Source: Pontibacter aquaedesilientis
GTDB lineage: Bacteria > Bacteroidota > Bacteroidia > Cytophagales > Hymenobacteraceae
Reading direction: 5' to 3'
Length of the DNA: 64,000 nt
Assembly: GCF_014773225.1 (NCBI RefSeq)
Contig: NZ_JACXAJ010000002.1
Coordinates: 62,001 to 126,000 of the forward strand
The position numbers were made by a program, and so were the translations under genes. How positions within the stretch are numbered: position 1 is the first letter of the stretch; each line of letters opens with the position of its first letter. Shown here in pieces: positions 36,811 to 45,467 of this stretch. A model generated the notes under the pieces. The model was not told the origin of the DNA, ran no database searches, and worked only from the letters and a program-made list of their open reading frames with translations.

Positions 36811-38445
36811 TTATTTATTCTCACCCAGGAATGGGTAACGGTAGTCTGTTGGCGTTACGAACGTCTCTTTGATAGAGCGGGCAGATACCCAGCGCAACAG
36901 GTTCAGCATAGAGCCGGCCTTGTCGTTGGTACCGGAAGCGCGGGCGCCACCGAATGGCTGCTGTCCTACCACGGCGCCGGTTGGCTTGTCGTTGATGTAG
37001 AAGTTACCGGCTGCGTTCTCCAGCATCTTCGTAGCAAACTCAGCGGCATAACGGTCGCGGCTAAAGATGGCACCTGTCAGGGCGTATGGCGAAGTAGAGT
37101 TTACCAGTTCCAGCGTCTCTTCGAAGTTGTTCTCATCGTACACGTAGATGGTAATCACCGGTCCGAAGATCTCCTCGCACATCGTTACATACTGCGGGTT
37201 ATGCGACAGCAGCACAGTTGGCTCAATGAAATAGCCTTTCGATTTGTCGTAGTTACCACCGGCAATTACTTCCACTTCGTTGCTCTCCTTGGCGTTGTCG
37301 ATGTACTTGGCGATCTTGTCAAATGACTTCTCGTCGATAACGGCGTTGATGAAGTTTGAGAAATCCTCTGGCGGACCCATTTTGAAGGTCTTCAGGTCTT
37401 CTACCACATAGTTTTTCACGTCTTCCCACAGGTTACTCGGGATATAAGCGCGTGAAGCGGCAGAGCATTTCTGGCCTTGGTATTCGAAAGCACCACGCAC
37501 GATACCGGTCGCTACCTGCTTGGCGTCTGCCGAGTTGTGCGCCACGATAAAGTCCTTGCCGCCTGTCTCGCCTACAATGCGTGGGTATGACTTATACTTA
37601 TGGATGTTTGTGCCGATAGTTTTCCAGATGTGCTGGAATACGCCGGTGCTGCCTGTGAAGTGGATACCCGCGAAATCAGCGTGGTTAAAGATCACTTCGC
37701 CAGTCGTTGGACCGTCTACATACACCAGGTTGATGACGCCATCCGGAAGGCCGGCTTCGCGGAACAGCTCCATGATCATCTGCGCTGCATAGATCTGCGT
37801 GTGAGCAGGCTTCCATACCACCACGTTGCCCATCATGGCAACAGAGGCTGGCAGGTTACCGGCAATGGCCGTGAAGTTGAATGGCGTCAAAGCGAACACG
37901 AAGCCCTCCAGCGGACGGTGCTCCATGCGGTTCCATACGCCAGGAGAAGACTCCGGTTGCATGTGGTAGATCTCAGTGGCATACTGCACATTGAAGCGCA
38001 GGAAGTCGATCAGTTCGCAGGCAGCGTCGATCTCCGCCTGATAAGCATTCTTCGACTGGCCCAGCATGGTGGCGGCATTCAAACGCGCTCTCCACGGGCC
38101 AGCCAACAGCTCAGCGGCTTTCAGGAAGATAGAAGCACGGTGCTCCCAGCCCATGGCAGCCCACTCTTCCCGAGCGGCAAGTGCCGCATTGATAGCCTGT
38201 TCCACGTGTGACGCGTCGCCTTCGCTGAAGTGACCCAGGATGTGCTGGTGGTCATGCGGCTGAAGCATCGGCTTCTTGTTGTCAGTGTATACCTTGTCGC
38301 CACCAATATACATTGGCACGTCAATCTCTTTCGACTTAAGTTCTTTATAAGTGCGCTGCAGTTCCTCGCGCTCCGGAGAGCCCGGTGCGTACGATTTTAC
38401 AGGTTCGTTTACTGGTGTAGGTACTCTAAAAAATCCTGTTGCCAT
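36811..38445 (-). CDS. pruA: L-glutamate gamma-semialdehyde dehydrogenase (1-pyrroline-5-carboxylate dehydrogenase)
   Basis: Oxidises glutamate semialdehyde to glutamate with NAD, the last step of proline catabolism. 544 residues from the ATG at 38445 (MATGFFRVPTPVNEP); the frame extends 23 residues further without family similarity. The aldehyde dehydrogenase fold shows VETGGKDFIV region, the catalytic Cys in YQGQKCSAASR and the P5CDH signature FGGARASGTNDKAG. The single-domain form lacks PutA's proline dehydrogenase, expected in another gene. Confidence 0.93.
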   Translation of the reverse strand: MATGFFRVPTPVNEPVKSYAPGSPEREELQRTYKELKSKEIDVPMYIGGDKVYTDNKKPMLQPHDHQHILGHFSEGDASHVEQAINAALAAREEWAAMGWEHRASIFLKAAELLAGPWRARLNAATMLGQSKNAYQAEIDAACELIDFLRFNVQYATEIYHMQPESSPGVWNRMEHRPLEGFVFALTPFNFTAIAGNLPASVAMMGNVVVWKPAHTQIYAAQMIMELFREAGLPDGVINLVYVDGPTTGEVIFNHADFAGIHFTGSTGVFQHIWKTIGTNIHKYKSYPRIVGETGGKDFIVAHNSADAKQVATGIVRGAFEYQGQKCSAASRAYIPSNLWEDVKNYVVEDLKTFKMGPPEDFSNFINAVIDEKSFDKIAKYIDNAKESNEVEVIAGGNYDKSKGYFIEPTVLLSHNPQYVTMCEEIFGPVITIYVYDENNFEETLELVNSTSPYALTGAIFSRDRYAAEFATKMLENAAGNFYINDKPTGAVVGQQPFGGARASGTNDKAGSMLNLLRWVSARSIKETFVTPTDYRYPFLGENK

Positions 38446-38563
38446 CTTTTTTTGATATTTTACAGATTCAGAATAAGACATTCGCCAGACCGCGCGGGGC
38501 AGCCTGCTATACAAAGGTAAGGCGAATTATTTTATTTTCCGGCCTGTAACAGGTATAGCTTTG

Positions 38564-39265
38564 CTATAACATAGCCTGTAGCTCGCTTAGGCAGTGGATG
38601 TGGTAGGTAGGTTTGGGCGAGAGTTTGCTTTTGGTTTTCTCCGGATTGAAAAACACCTGATCCATACCTGCCAGACGGGCCCCGTCGATGTCACACTCCA
38701 GGTTGTCGCCGATCATCAGACAGTCTTGGGAGCGCACCTGAATGCGATCCAGGGCATGCTCAAATATGCGTTTGTCGGGTTTCTTATACCCACAGCACTC
38801 CGACGTCACAATCTCCCCAAAATAATCTGTCAGCTTAGAGCCGTTCATTTTGATGTACTGCACATCCTTGAAACCGTTGGTGATAATATGAAGTCCGTAT
38901 TTTGGTTTCAGATATTCCAGCACCTCAAAGGTATAAGGGAACACAGCCGTCTTCTGCGGGCACAGGTCGGTGTAGGCTTCGGATATACCTATCGGCACTT
39001 GGTGTGGCTCCAGACCCAAGCCGGTCAGGGTTTTCACAAAGCGGGACTCGCGCAACTCTTTCTGGTCTATTTTGCCTTTGTTGTAAAGGTCCCAGAGGAG
39101 GTGATTGACAAACTTGTACTTTTTGTAAAAGGAGTCGCAGTTGAACTTGCCAAAGTCAGCCAGGCCAAACTCGTGGTACAAGGTATAGAGGGTCTCCTCG
39201 GAGTTCTTCTCAAAGTCCCACAGGGTGTGGTCGAGGTCGAAGAAGATGTGTTTGTATGGCTTCAT
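38564..39265 (-). CDS. YjjG-family noncanonical pyrimidine nucleotidase (HAD)
   Basis: 233 residues. HAD motif I is FFDLDHTLWDF (nucleophile Asp), motif II ITNGF, motif III the lysine in CCGYKKPD, and motif IV MIGDNLECDIDGA. The family dephosphorylates noncanonical pyrimidine nucleotides and protects the pool. Single gene. Confidence 0.9.
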   Translation of the reverse strand: MKPYKHIFFDLDHTLWDFEKNSEETLYTLYHEFGLADFGKFNCDSFYKKYKFVNHLLWDLYNKGKIDQKELRESRFVKTLTGLGLEPHQVPIGISEAYTDLCPQKTAVFPYTFEVLEYLKPKYGLHIITNGFKDVQYIKMNGSKLTDYFGEIVTSECCGYKKPDKRIFEHALDRIQVRSQDCLMIGDNLECDIDGARLAGMDQVFFNPEKTKSKLSPKPTYHIHCLSELQAML

Positions 39266-39402
39266 AAATAAGGGGTCAGCTAGATAGAAACGACTTGGCG
39301 GGCGGTATGTTTAAAAATATATGCGGCAGATACAGGCTGAAGTATACTAAATGTGCTATATCACTGTTTAAACAAAAGAATCAGCGATTTGTCTTATAAG
39401 CA

Positions 39403-39789
39403 TTAACTGTCTGTCCAGCGCCGGGTTTGCATGCGGTTAACGGCCAGTTCGCGGTTAGAGTACAGGATGCGATAGGTCTCCTGATCTTTTTGCAGAAAGA
39501 GGTCGCGCTCCAGGTATGCGAAAATCTGTTGAACGAAATCAGAGGCTTCATCCTTTAGAGAGTAGTATACCCACTGATCGAGTTTGCGGGACGTCACCAG
39601 GCCGGCATTGCGCAGGTAGGCAAGGTGCCGCGAAGTCTTGGTCTGGGTGAAGTCCAGTATATGCTCAAGGTCTGAGGTACACATCTCTTTGTTACGCAAG
39701 ATCAGGTGCAGGATGCGCAGCCGGGAGTCGTCTGCGAGCGCCTTTAAAACCTGTTCCCCGAACGATAAACTAAAGTGTTTGAGCCTCAT
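39403..39789 (-). CDS. ArsR/SmtB-family transcriptional regulator
   Basis: Winged-helix repressor. I start at the ATG at 39789 (MRLKHFSLSFGEQ, 128 residues); an upstream frame to 39822 is less likely. ALADDSRLRILHLIL and the recognition region DFTQTKTSRHLAYLRNAGLVTSRKL are the family marks, followed by the wing and a dimerisation helix. Cysteine at MCTSDLE is a possible but weak metal ligand, so whether it senses metal cannot be told. It is divergent from the carboxypeptidase-regulatory-like gene and may control it. Confidence 0.85.
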   Translation of the reverse strand: MRLKHFSLSFGEQVLKALADDSRLRILHLILRNKEMCTSDLEHILDFTQTKTSRHLAYLRNAGLVTSRKLDQWVYYSLKDEASDFVQQIFAYLERDLFLQKDQETYRILYSNRELAVNRMQTRRWTDS

Positions 39790-39863
39790 AATTGAACCGC
39801 GTGTCAGAACAAAATTAGCCAAAAGCTGCTATAATAAAATTATATGAAGTATTATTGTACTAC

Positions 39864-40535
39864 ATGAAGCTCATTTTACAACAACTCATGCTTAAGAATA
39901 AACGTGCTGCCGGATGGCTGTTGCCACTGGTAGTGCTTGCCTTTATATTATTGGGAACCACCGGCGAAGTGGCCGCGCAGGGCCACAAGCGGGTCGTGCA
40001 ACTCACCGGTTTCGTAACCATCGGCGACAGCCTGTATGGTGTGGCCGGCGTGAACGTGTATGTGCCCAAGACCAGCCGAGGTGCCCAGACCAACGCCTAT
40101 GGTTTCTTCTCGGTACCCGTGCTGACCGGCGACAGTGTCGTGTTCAGTGCCATAGGGTATAAAAAACAGTACCTGAAAGTACCGAAGAACTACCAGAGCC
40201 AGAGCTATTCCATTATCATGCAAATGCAGGAAGACCCGACGCAGCTGCCCGAAGTGCAGGTGTTTCCGTGGGCCACTGAGCGCGACTTCAGGGACGCGGT
40301 GCTGGCAGTGAAGGTGCCCGACGACGGAATGGCCATTGCCATGCGCAACCTGGACCCCAAAAGATTGGAGGAACTCTTCAGCGTGACGCCAATGGACGGA
40401 AACGCCAATTTCAGAAACTGGAACATGCAGAACGTGCAGCGACAGGAGCAGCGCAATATGTTCCCGACTGTGAGCCCCTTTGCTATTATCCAATTGCTCA
40501 ATATGCTCAAGAACGGCGAGTTCAACAAGAAATAG
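39864..40535 (+). CDS. Exported protein with carboxypeptidase-regulatory-like domain
   Basis: Starts at ATG 39864; an internal ATG at 39888 gives MLKNKRAAGW followed by a signal peptide ending GTTGEVAAQG. The CarboxypepD_reg-like fold shows LTGFVTIGDSLYGVAGVNVY, GAQTNAYGFFSVP and VFSAIGYKKQ, the pattern often found on TonB-system and surface proteins in Bacteroidota. The C-terminal third lacks a known domain (RDAVLAVKVPDDGMA and MFPTVSPFAIIQLLNM). Divergent from the ArsR gene. Confidence 0.8.
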   Translation: MKLILQQLMLKNKRAAGWLLPLVVLAFILLGTTGEVAAQGHKRVVQLTGFVTIGDSLYGVAGVNVYVPKTSRGAQTNAYGFFSVPVLTGDSVVFSAIGYKKQYLKVPKNYQSQSYSIIMQMQEDPTQLPEVQVFPWATERDFRDAVLAVKVPDDGMAIAMRNLDPKRLEELFSVTPMDGNANFRNWNMQNVQRQEQRNMFPTVSPFAIIQLLNMLKNGEFNKK

Positions 40536-40553
40536 CATTTTTGAATAGAAGTG

Positions 40554-40598
40554 AAAGCCCCGGGGCAGGTATAGCTATACCTGCCCCGGGGCTTTTTT
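40554..40598 (+). terminator. 42-base perfect palindrome terminator with motif pair
   Basis: AAAGCCCCGGGGCAGGTATAG and its exact reverse complement face each other with no loop beyond the hairpin tip; TTTTTT follows. The centre is the 16-base palindrome AGGTATAGCTATACCT, identical to the one at 36796-36811. Confidence 0.85.
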
Positions 40599-40778
40599 GC
40601 TGACAGCGCAACCCCTTAATCATAAAAAGCTGCCACTACTCACATCAGCACCAGTCAAATTGCACTGAAAGTAACTAACATCAGAGGTCTGCGTTATCCC
40701 ACAATATAGAAAGAAACGTATACTGAAATGGCCCGGAGGAGGCCATGCAAGTGCTAAACCAGAACATAAATTTGCCTT

Positions 40779-42125
40779 ATGCTTGATGTAGATAAATTGT
40801 CGCTTAACATACCCGACACCACCAAACCGCGTGTCGTAATTATCGGTGGTGGATTCGGGGGAATAAACCTGGCTCAAAAGCTGAAATGCAGAGACTTCCA
40901 GGTGGTACTGCTCGACAGACAAAACTACCATGGTTTCTGGCCGCTGCTGTACCAGGTGGCCACCGCCGGTCTCGAGCCTGACTCTATTGCCGAGCCGTTG
41001 CGCAAAATGTTTGGCAGTGACGAGTTTGAGGATTTTCATTTCCGTTTGGTAAAAGTGAACGGCGTGAACCCCATTTCCAAGACGGTGCAGACCTTGGTAG
41101 GTGATCTGCCCTACGACTATTTAGTTATCGCTACGGGTACCAAAACAAATTATTTCGGCAACGAAGAAGTGAAGAAAAATGCCTTCCCGCTGAAACAGAT
41201 TCCCCATGCCCTGAACCTGCGCAGCCAACTGTTGCAATGCTTCGAGCAGGCCAGCATGACCACTGACCCGGAACTGCAGCAGAGTCTGCTCAACTTTGTG
41301 ATCGTGGGCGGCGGACCGACGGGTGTAGAGACAGCTGGAGCCTTGGCTGAAATGCGCAAGCACATCCTGCCAACCGATTACCCGGCTGTAGATTTCAGCA
41401 AGATGAACATTTACCTGATAGAAGGTATGGACCGGGTGCTGCCACCTATGTCGCCCGAGTCGAGTGAGAAAACACTGAAATACCTGCAGGAGCTCAACGT
41501 GAATGTACGGTTAAATGCACTGGTAGAGTCCTACGATGGGTATGTTGCCACCATCAAAGGCGGGGAGCAAATACAGGCGCAGACTTTGGTATGGGCCGCT
41601 GGCGTACAGGGTGCCCTCATCAATGGATTGCCAACCGAGGCCGTTGAGCGCGGCCGTATCCTGGTAAACCGCTATAACCAGATTGTGGGCTATGACGATA
41701 TCTTTGCGATAGGGGATATTGCCCTGATGAAAACGGAAAAGTGGCCAAAGGGACATCCTGGCGTGGCGCAGCCCGCAATACAGCAGGGCAAGCTGCTGGC
41801 CAAGAACCTGAAGCGCCTGATCAAAGGAGACCAGATGGAGGAATTTGAATACTTCGACAAAGGGTCGCTGGCCATTATCGGGCGTAACCGCGCTGTAGCG
41901 GATTTGCCGAAAGACATCCACTTGAGTGGCTTCTTTGCCTGGGTAACTTGGCTGTTTGTGCACATCATGTACCTGATCGGTTTCCGTAACAAACTGGTCG
42001 TGCTCAGCAACTGGATCTATAAGTTCTTTACCTATGAGAATGGTACCCGCCTGATCATCCGTCCTTTTGTTCGGAAAGGAGACCGGGTGAAGCGGCAGTT
42101 TATCAACAAGTACAATATGGAGTAG
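40779..42125 (+). CDS. ndh: Type II NADH:quinone oxidoreductase (NDH-2)
   Basis: 448 residues. VIIGGGFGGINLAQKL is the FAD-binding fold and VIVGGGPTGVETAGALAEM the NADH-binding fold; WAAGVQGA and DDIFAIGDIA are family motifs. C-terminal amphipathic and hydrophobic residues (WVTWLFVHIMYLIG) tie it to the membrane. It oxidises NADH without pumping protons, alongside the complete complex I encoded at 21-36 kb. Single gene. Confidence 0.9.
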   Translation: MLDVDKLSLNIPDTTKPRVVIIGGGFGGINLAQKLKCRDFQVVLLDRQNYHGFWPLLYQVATAGLEPDSIAEPLRKMFGSDEFEDFHFRLVKVNGVNPISKTVQTLVGDLPYDYLVIATGTKTNYFGNEEVKKNAFPLKQIPHALNLRSQLLQCFEQASMTTDPELQQSLLNFVIVGGGPTGVETAGALAEMRKHILPTDYPAVDFSKMNIYLIEGMDRVLPPMSPESSEKTLKYLQELNVNVRLNALVESYDGYVATIKGGEQIQAQTLVWAAGVQGALINGLPTEAVERGRILVNRYNQIVGYDDIFAIGDIALMKTEKWPKGHPGVAQPAIQQGKLLAKNLKRLIKGDQMEEFEYFDKGSLAIIGRNRAVADLPKDIHLSGFFAWVTWLFVHIMYLIGFRNKLVVLSNWIYKFFTYENGTRLIIRPFVRKGDRVKRQFINKYNME

Positions 42126-42223
42126 TTTAATTGTTGATTGTTGGATTGTTAAATTGTTGATTATCTGTAATTAGAATAACAGAAAAACGCCCCGGATCAT
42201 CTGGTCCGGGGCGTTTCTGTTTT
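42123..42223 (+). terminator. Repeat and terminator downstream of ndh
   Basis: TTTAATTGTTGATTGTTGGA units start right after the stop codon (42123-42165). AAACGCCCCGGA and TCCGGGGCGTTT (42185-42216) form a 12-pair stem with an eight-base loop, with A and T runs on both sides; it may end both ndh and the convergent M1 gene. Confidence 0.85.
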
Positions 42224-42263
42224 ATCTCTTGGAAGAGGTGAGTTAAATCAAGACTAGTAACCC

Positions 42264-44603
42264 TTAGCGATTAGATCCGCTATTGCCATTGCTGGTGCTG
42301 CGGCTTGTTTCCTGGCGCTGCTGCTGCATCGGGTTAGGCTGCTGCTGGCGGTTCTGCTTGAAAATGTCGAAGCGGGACGGGGCCATGCGGCGTGGGTAGC
42401 TGTTGTTGGACAAGTCGGTGTCTGCTGTCTGCAGGAACGGGTCCAGCGTGAAGCTAACCACTGGCTTTTCGGTCACAAACACCTTCGTTACCTCGTCGTT
42501 GTTGTAGCGCCAGATCTCGGCAGGTATGTTCACCACCTCGTCGGTGCCGTCTTCATACTCCATGCGCACGATCAGGGGCATCACCAGTCCGCCCAGGTTT
42601 TTGAAGCCTACTTCGTAGAAATTCAAGCCGGAGTCCAGTACTTTCTTCTCCTGGTTGGACAGCGAAGCGTAGAACTTCTGGTAACGGTCCTTGTCGGAAG
42701 CGGTGCTTGCCAGCGGGTCGTAGCTGTTGTAGAAATCAGCCAATTCCGGGCGCTCATCCAGCCTTGTTCTTTTGATGTCCTGCAGGTTGCGCTGCTGTGA
42801 AAGCGTCTGTGGGGCTTTGTTCTGTTGCTCACGCTTCTGGGCGCTCACAAAATCCGGGTTCTGCGAGTCGATGGTATACCATTTCACGCCTTCGATGGCA
42901 ATGTCAGTGTGGTCGGTGGTATAGAACCAGCCTCTCCAGAACCAGTCCAGGTCTACACCCGAGGCGTCTTCCATGGTACGGAAAAAGTCGGCTGGCATGG
43001 GGTGCTTGAAAGCCCAACGGTTGGAGTACTCCTTGAAGGCATAGTCAAACAGCTCGCGGCCCATCACGGTTTCGCGGAGGATATTCAGGGCAGTGGCCGG
43101 TTTACCATAAGCGTTGTTTCCGAACTGCAGCACCGACTCCGAGTTGGTCATGATCGGCACCTGCGTGTTTTTGGCGCTCTTCATGTAGTCCACAATGTTG
43201 GCAGGCTCGCCACGACGCGACGGGTATCCTTTTTCCCACTCTTGCTCAGCCAGGTACTGCATGAAAGTGTTTAGGCCTTCGTCCATCCAGGTCCACTGAC
43301 GCTCGTCAGAGTTGATGATCATCGGGAAGAAGTTATGGCCCACTTCGTGGATGATTACCGTGATCAGACCATACTTGGTATTAGCAGAATATGTGCCGTC
43401 AGCCTCCGGGCGGTAACCGTTAAACGAAAGCATCGGATACTCCATGCCGCCTACCGGGCCGTGCACCGAGATAGCCACCGGGTATGGGTAGTCAATGGTA
43501 TGCTTGGAATATACCTTCAAGGTATGCGCCACCGACTCTGTAGAGTATTGTCCCCAAAGTGGGTTTGCCTCTTTCGGATAGTAGGACATCGCCAGTACGT
43601 TCTGGTTGCCCACTTTTACGTTCATGGCGTCCCAGATGAACTTACGGGAACTGGCCCAGGCAAAGTCACGCACGTTCTTGGCGCTGTATATCCAGGTTTT
43701 CTTGCTCTTGGATTTAGCTTTCTCGGCTTGCGTGGCTTCTTCCTGCGTCACGATCAGCATGGGCTTGTCGACTTTGGCAGCGTCGGCGAAGCGTTTCTGC
43801 TGCGCCGAAGTTAGTACCTGGCTGGCGTTCTGCAATTCGCCCGTAGAGGCCACAATATGGTCAGCCGGCACCGTAATGCTCACTTTGTAGTCGCCAAACG
43901 GTAAGGCGAACTCACCGGAGCCTAGGAATTGCTTGTGCTGCCAGCCGTTCACGTCGTCGTACACGGCCATGCGCGGGAACCACTGTGCCATCTCGTACAG
44001 GTAGTTATTGTCGCCCGGGAAGTACTCGTAGCCGCCGCGGCCGCCCAGCGCCTTTTGGTCGTTGATGAAGTTGAACCAGTCGATGCTGAAGGTATAGGAC
44101 TGTTTTGGCTTAAGCGGCGTTGGCAGGTCGATCCGCATCATGGTGTTGTTGATGGTGTACTTCAGGTCTTTGCCGCCACGATCTTTCACCGCCTTTATCT
44201 TATACCCTCCGTCAAAGGCCTCACGCGTCATGTAATCAATCGCTGTGGTCGACATGCGGTCCTGCAAATTGCCTGTCTGCGTCAGGTTGCTCATCGACTT
44301 CGGCTCGTAGATGTTCTGGTCGAGTTGTACCCACAGGTATGTGAGCACGTCCGGCGAGTTGTTGGTATAGGTGATGGTTTCGGAACCGGTAACAGACTGG
44401 TTTTCGTCGTTGAGCTCTACCTTGATGGTATAGTCGGCGCGTTGCTGCCAGTACTGGTGGCCGGGGGCACCCGAGGCGGTGCGGTAAGTGTTGGGTGTCG
44501 GCAGCTCCTGCCCGAGCTGGCCAAATTTCGTATCCTGCGCCATGGTGGCCAATGGCCCGGCCAACAGTCCGAAAAATGCCAACCCTCTGATTATGTTTTT
44601 CAT
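42264..44603 (-). CDS. M1-family zinc metallopeptidase
   Basis: 779 residues, a signal peptide ending ATMAQ, then the M1 layout: N-terminal beta domain, catalytic domain and C-terminal domain. The zinc site is HEVGH at residues 420-424 with Glu443 of WTWMDEGLN, exactly x18 after the second His. The exopeptidase loop is GGMEYPM near residue 388. The C-terminus is rich in Gln and Asn (NPMQQQRQE). It should act outside the inner membrane on peptides. Next downstream on the strand is the intergenic repeat; upstream is the HupE-like gene, 63 bases away. Confidence 0.9.
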   Translation of the reverse strand: MKNIIRGLAFFGLLAGPLATMAQDTKFGQLGQELPTPNTYRTASGAPGHQYWQQRADYTIKVELNDENQSVTGSETITYTNNSPDVLTYLWVQLDQNIYEPKSMSNLTQTGNLQDRMSTTAIDYMTREAFDGGYKIKAVKDRGGKDLKYTINNTMMRIDLPTPLKPKQSYTFSIDWFNFINDQKALGGRGGYEYFPGDNNYLYEMAQWFPRMAVYDDVNGWQHKQFLGSGEFALPFGDYKVSITVPADHIVASTGELQNASQVLTSAQQKRFADAAKVDKPMLIVTQEEATQAEKAKSKSKKTWIYSAKNVRDFAWASSRKFIWDAMNVKVGNQNVLAMSYYPKEANPLWGQYSTESVAHTLKVYSKHTIDYPYPVAISVHGPVGGMEYPMLSFNGYRPEADGTYSANTKYGLITVIIHEVGHNFFPMIINSDERQWTWMDEGLNTFMQYLAEQEWEKGYPSRRGEPANIVDYMKSAKNTQVPIMTNSESVLQFGNNAYGKPATALNILRETVMGRELFDYAFKEYSNRWAFKHPMPADFFRTMEDASGVDLDWFWRGWFYTTDHTDIAIEGVKWYTIDSQNPDFVSAQKREQQNKAPQTLSQQRNLQDIKRTRLDERPELADFYNSYDPLASTASDKDRYQKFYASLSNQEKKVLDSGLNFYEVGFKNLGGLVMPLIVRMEYEDGTDEVVNIPAEIWRYNNDEVTKVFVTEKPVVSFTLDPFLQTADTDLSNNSYPRRMAPSRFDIFKQNRQQQPNPMQQQRQETSRSTSNGNSGSNR

Positions 44604-44666
44604 GGAAGGTATAAGGTGTGTTTAGATGAGTAAGGTATAGAGTGAAAGATGTAGAAATTTTAAGGA

Positions 44667-45260
44667 CTAGAAAATATTGGTCTCGATCATCAGCACCAAG
44701 GCGATACCGGCGGCGGCACTGGAAAGCACCATGATCCAGTCGCGCTTTTTAGCCCGGAACAGGTTGATCATCAGGAAACCTACTACCAGCAAAATACTCA
44801 CGATGAGTAACTGCCCCAGCTCAATGCCGATGTTAAAGGCCAGCAATTGCTGCCAGGTATCGCCGTTGCGACCCAACATCGACTTCAGGAAATTAGAGAA
44901 GCCCATGCCGTGAATCAGTCCGAACGTGATGGCCAACAGGTTATGGAAAGACCAGATCGGGTGCTGTTTGGAAGCTGCGCTGTTGAGCTTAAAAAAATTG
45001 ATGACGCAGGTAAAAAGGATGGTGACAGGTATAAGAAACTCAATGAGTGCCGTATCGAATTTAATGATGTTGAACGTAGAAAGGGCCAAGGTGATGGAGT
45101 GGCCAATGGTGAAACTGGTAACGAGGGCCAGCACCTGCCGCCAGTCGCGCAAGGTATAGATGGCGCAAAGGGCCAGTAAAAACAGCATGTGGTCGTAAGC
45201 CTTGAAATCAAAAATATGATGAAAGCCCAGCTCGATGTAAGTGGAAAAAACCGATGACAC
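44667..45260 (-). CDS. HupE/UreJ-family membrane protein
   Basis: 197 residues, about six or seven helices. GFHHIFDFKAYDHMLFLLALCAIY and SFTIGHSITLALSTF with FNIGIELGQLL are the HupE/UreJ_2 motifs, rich in His and Asp inside the helices. Characterised homologues move nickel, but in Bacteroidota this type sits often near M1 peptidase or envelope genes without nickel enzymes, and none is nearby. It is 63 bases upstream of the M1 gene on the same strand. Confidence 0.85.
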   Translation of the reverse strand: MSSVFSTYIELGFHHIFDFKAYDHMLFLLALCAIYTLRDWRQVLALVTSFTIGHSITLALSTFNIIKFDTALIEFLIPVTILFTCVINFFKLNSAASKQHPIWSFHNLLAITFGLIHGMGFSNFLKSMLGRNGDTWQQLLAFNIGIELGQLLIVSILLVVGFLMINLFRAKKRDWIMVLSSAAAGIALVLMIETNIF

Positions 45261-45467
45261 AGTCAGGTGAATAAAAAGGTTGAATAACGGCTAAGCTGCA
45301 AATTAATGTTTAGCCGGGAAGTTTGCAAGAGCACATTAGCAGGTATAGGATATGATAAAAATGTCTGGGTATAGGTGTGGCAGGAAAATGGTCCGGTTTG
45401 ATTAATGAGGATAGTGTGGGCTACTGGTTTTTTCTGTTTCTTAGGGTATTCAGCCGAAGTTTGATAC

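Noticed and set aside
40767..40774. TAAATTTG as the -7 element of ndh
   Set aside because: It lies only five bases before the start codon and has no -33 partner, so it would imply transcription starting within the gene.
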